Positions 63,563 through 64,000 of a stretch of 64,000 bases of DNA are shown here, piece after piece. This DNA comes from Halalkalibacter sp. APA_J-10(15) (GTDB taxonomy: Bacteria > Bacillota > Bacilli > Bacillales > Bacillaceae_D): positions 1 to 64,000 of the forward strand of contig NZ_JALKEV010000013.1 in NCBI RefSeq assembly GCF_023017105.1, written 5' to 3'. Position 1 is the stretch's first letter. Every line of letters starts with the position of its first letter. Made by a program: the position numbers and the translations under genes. A model generated the notes under the pieces. That model searched no databases. It was not told where the DNA came from and saw nothing but the letters and a program-made list of their open reading frames with translations.

Positions 63563-64000
63563 TTATCTTTTGTCTGTTTTATGTGTAAAGTAGTCCCCGA
63601 TCCATTGAATGATAAAGACAATAATCAGGATGGCTACTGTTGCCACCAATGTAATCATACTATTATTACGTTGAAACCCTTCTAAATAAGCCAAGTGACC
63701 AAGTCCTCCAGCAGCAATAACACCTGCCATTGCCGTATAACTAACGAGAGCAATCGCTGTAACCGTTATGCCTGAGATCAAAGCTGGCATCGCCTCTGGA
63801 ATTAATACTTTGCGAACGATCGTGAAAGAGGACGCACCCATTGCTTGTGAAGCCTCAATAACCCCTTTATCAATTTCCCTAAGAGCAATTTCTACCATTC
63901 GAGCGTAAAAAGGTGCAGCACCAATAATTAACGCAGGCAAAGCTGCATTTGCACCTAACATCGTCCCAACCATTGCCCTTGTAAATGGAATGAGAAGCAC
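63563..64000 (-). CDS. metP: methionine ABC transporter permease MetP, partial
   Basis: Partial at the window edge; the N-terminal third is missing. The visible 145 residues show three to four helices and the inner-membrane EAA-type loop REIDKGVIEASQAMGASSFTIVRKVLIPEAMPALISG that contacts the MetN ATPase. ILIPFTR-like VLLIPFTRAMVGTMLGANAALPAL matches MetI/MetP. The true start and metN lie to the right of the window. Confidence 0.93.
   Translation of the reverse strand: MLLIPFTRAMVGTMLGANAALPALIIGAAPFYARMVEIALREIDKGVIEASQAMGASSFTIVRKVLIPEAMPALISGITVTAIALVSYTAMAGVIAAGGLGHLAYLEGFQRNNSMITLVATVAILIIVFIIQWIGDYFTHKTDKR

Overview
The window looks like chromosomal DNA from a low-GC, spore-forming, aerobic Firmicute of the family Bacillaceae. 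An alkaliphilic or halotolerant Bacillus (Alkalihalobacillus-like) fits best. Gene order largely follows the Bacillus subtilis yug-yui-yum-yut-yun-suf region (yugO, yugN, pgi, yuzA, yugI, alaR-alaT; yuiD-yuiC-yuiB-yumB-yumC; yutM, dapF, yuzB, yutJ, yutI, thrB-thrC-hom, yutH-yutG-yutF-yutE-yutD-yutC, lipA, lytH, yunB-yunC-yunD-yunF, sufCDSUB, yurZ, metQ-metP). Departures from that map that point to a salt- or alkali-adapted lineage are an orphan ectoine hydroxylase (ectD), a TRAP transporter whose binding protein has a very acidic linker, and a futalosine-pathway menaquinone gene (mqnE). Sporulation genes (spo0E-like, splA-like, yutH, yutC, lytH, yunB) show it makes endospores. The genus is an inference from gene content.

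Layout. 1-2.5 kb is a decayed, gene-poor edge with two tiny membrane ORFs, remnants of an acetyltransferase and an IS3 element, a CBO0543-type membrane protein and a tRNA-Ala(GGC) with its own promoter and terminator. 2.5-9.5 kb holds potassium handling (YugO channel, KtrC-type RCK protein), pgi, ectD, a dead HAD hydrolase and yuzA. 9.5-18.3 kb holds an S1-domain protein, a DEAD-box helicase, alaR-alaT, an isochorismatase-like hydrolase, luxS, HU, membrane proteins, and bioY under a textbook BirA operator. 18.3-22 kb is a palindromic-repeat cluster followed by a dctQMP TRAP operon. 22-36.5 kb carries flavoprotein oxidoreductases (YumB, YumC, YutJ), Fe-S carriers (YutM, YutI), mqnE, dapF and the hom-thrC-thrB operon. 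36.5-51.5 kb is the yut/yun block with lipA, thyA-dfrA and an HD-GYP phosphodiesterase. 51.5-56.3 kb is an accessory island. 56.3-61.7 kb is the sufCDSUB operon. The end carries yurZ and part of a methionine ABC transporter.

How genes work together. Fe-S biology is dense: SufCDSUB builds clusters, YutM and YutI can carry them, LipA and MqnE are radical-SAM clients, and a SufR-like regulator sits 16 kb from suf. YumB and YutJ (NDH-2-like) and MqnE belong to the menaquinone respiratory chain. hom-thrC-thrB, dapF, alaT, luxS and metQP cover aspartate-family, alanine and methionine/SAM metabolism.

The most unusual items are two hairpins that bury the translation start signals of small genes (splA-like and a DUF3905-like gene); a self-contained membrane-protein/YqeB-like/TetR module with tandem operators, lying between a live and a dead copy of a DUF6944-type gene; a bioY gene with no ordinary start codon at the proper distance from its Shine-Dalgarno sequence; and at least three families of dispersed intergenic repeats. 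No CRISPR array, rRNA operon, prophage or complete insertion sequence was seen.
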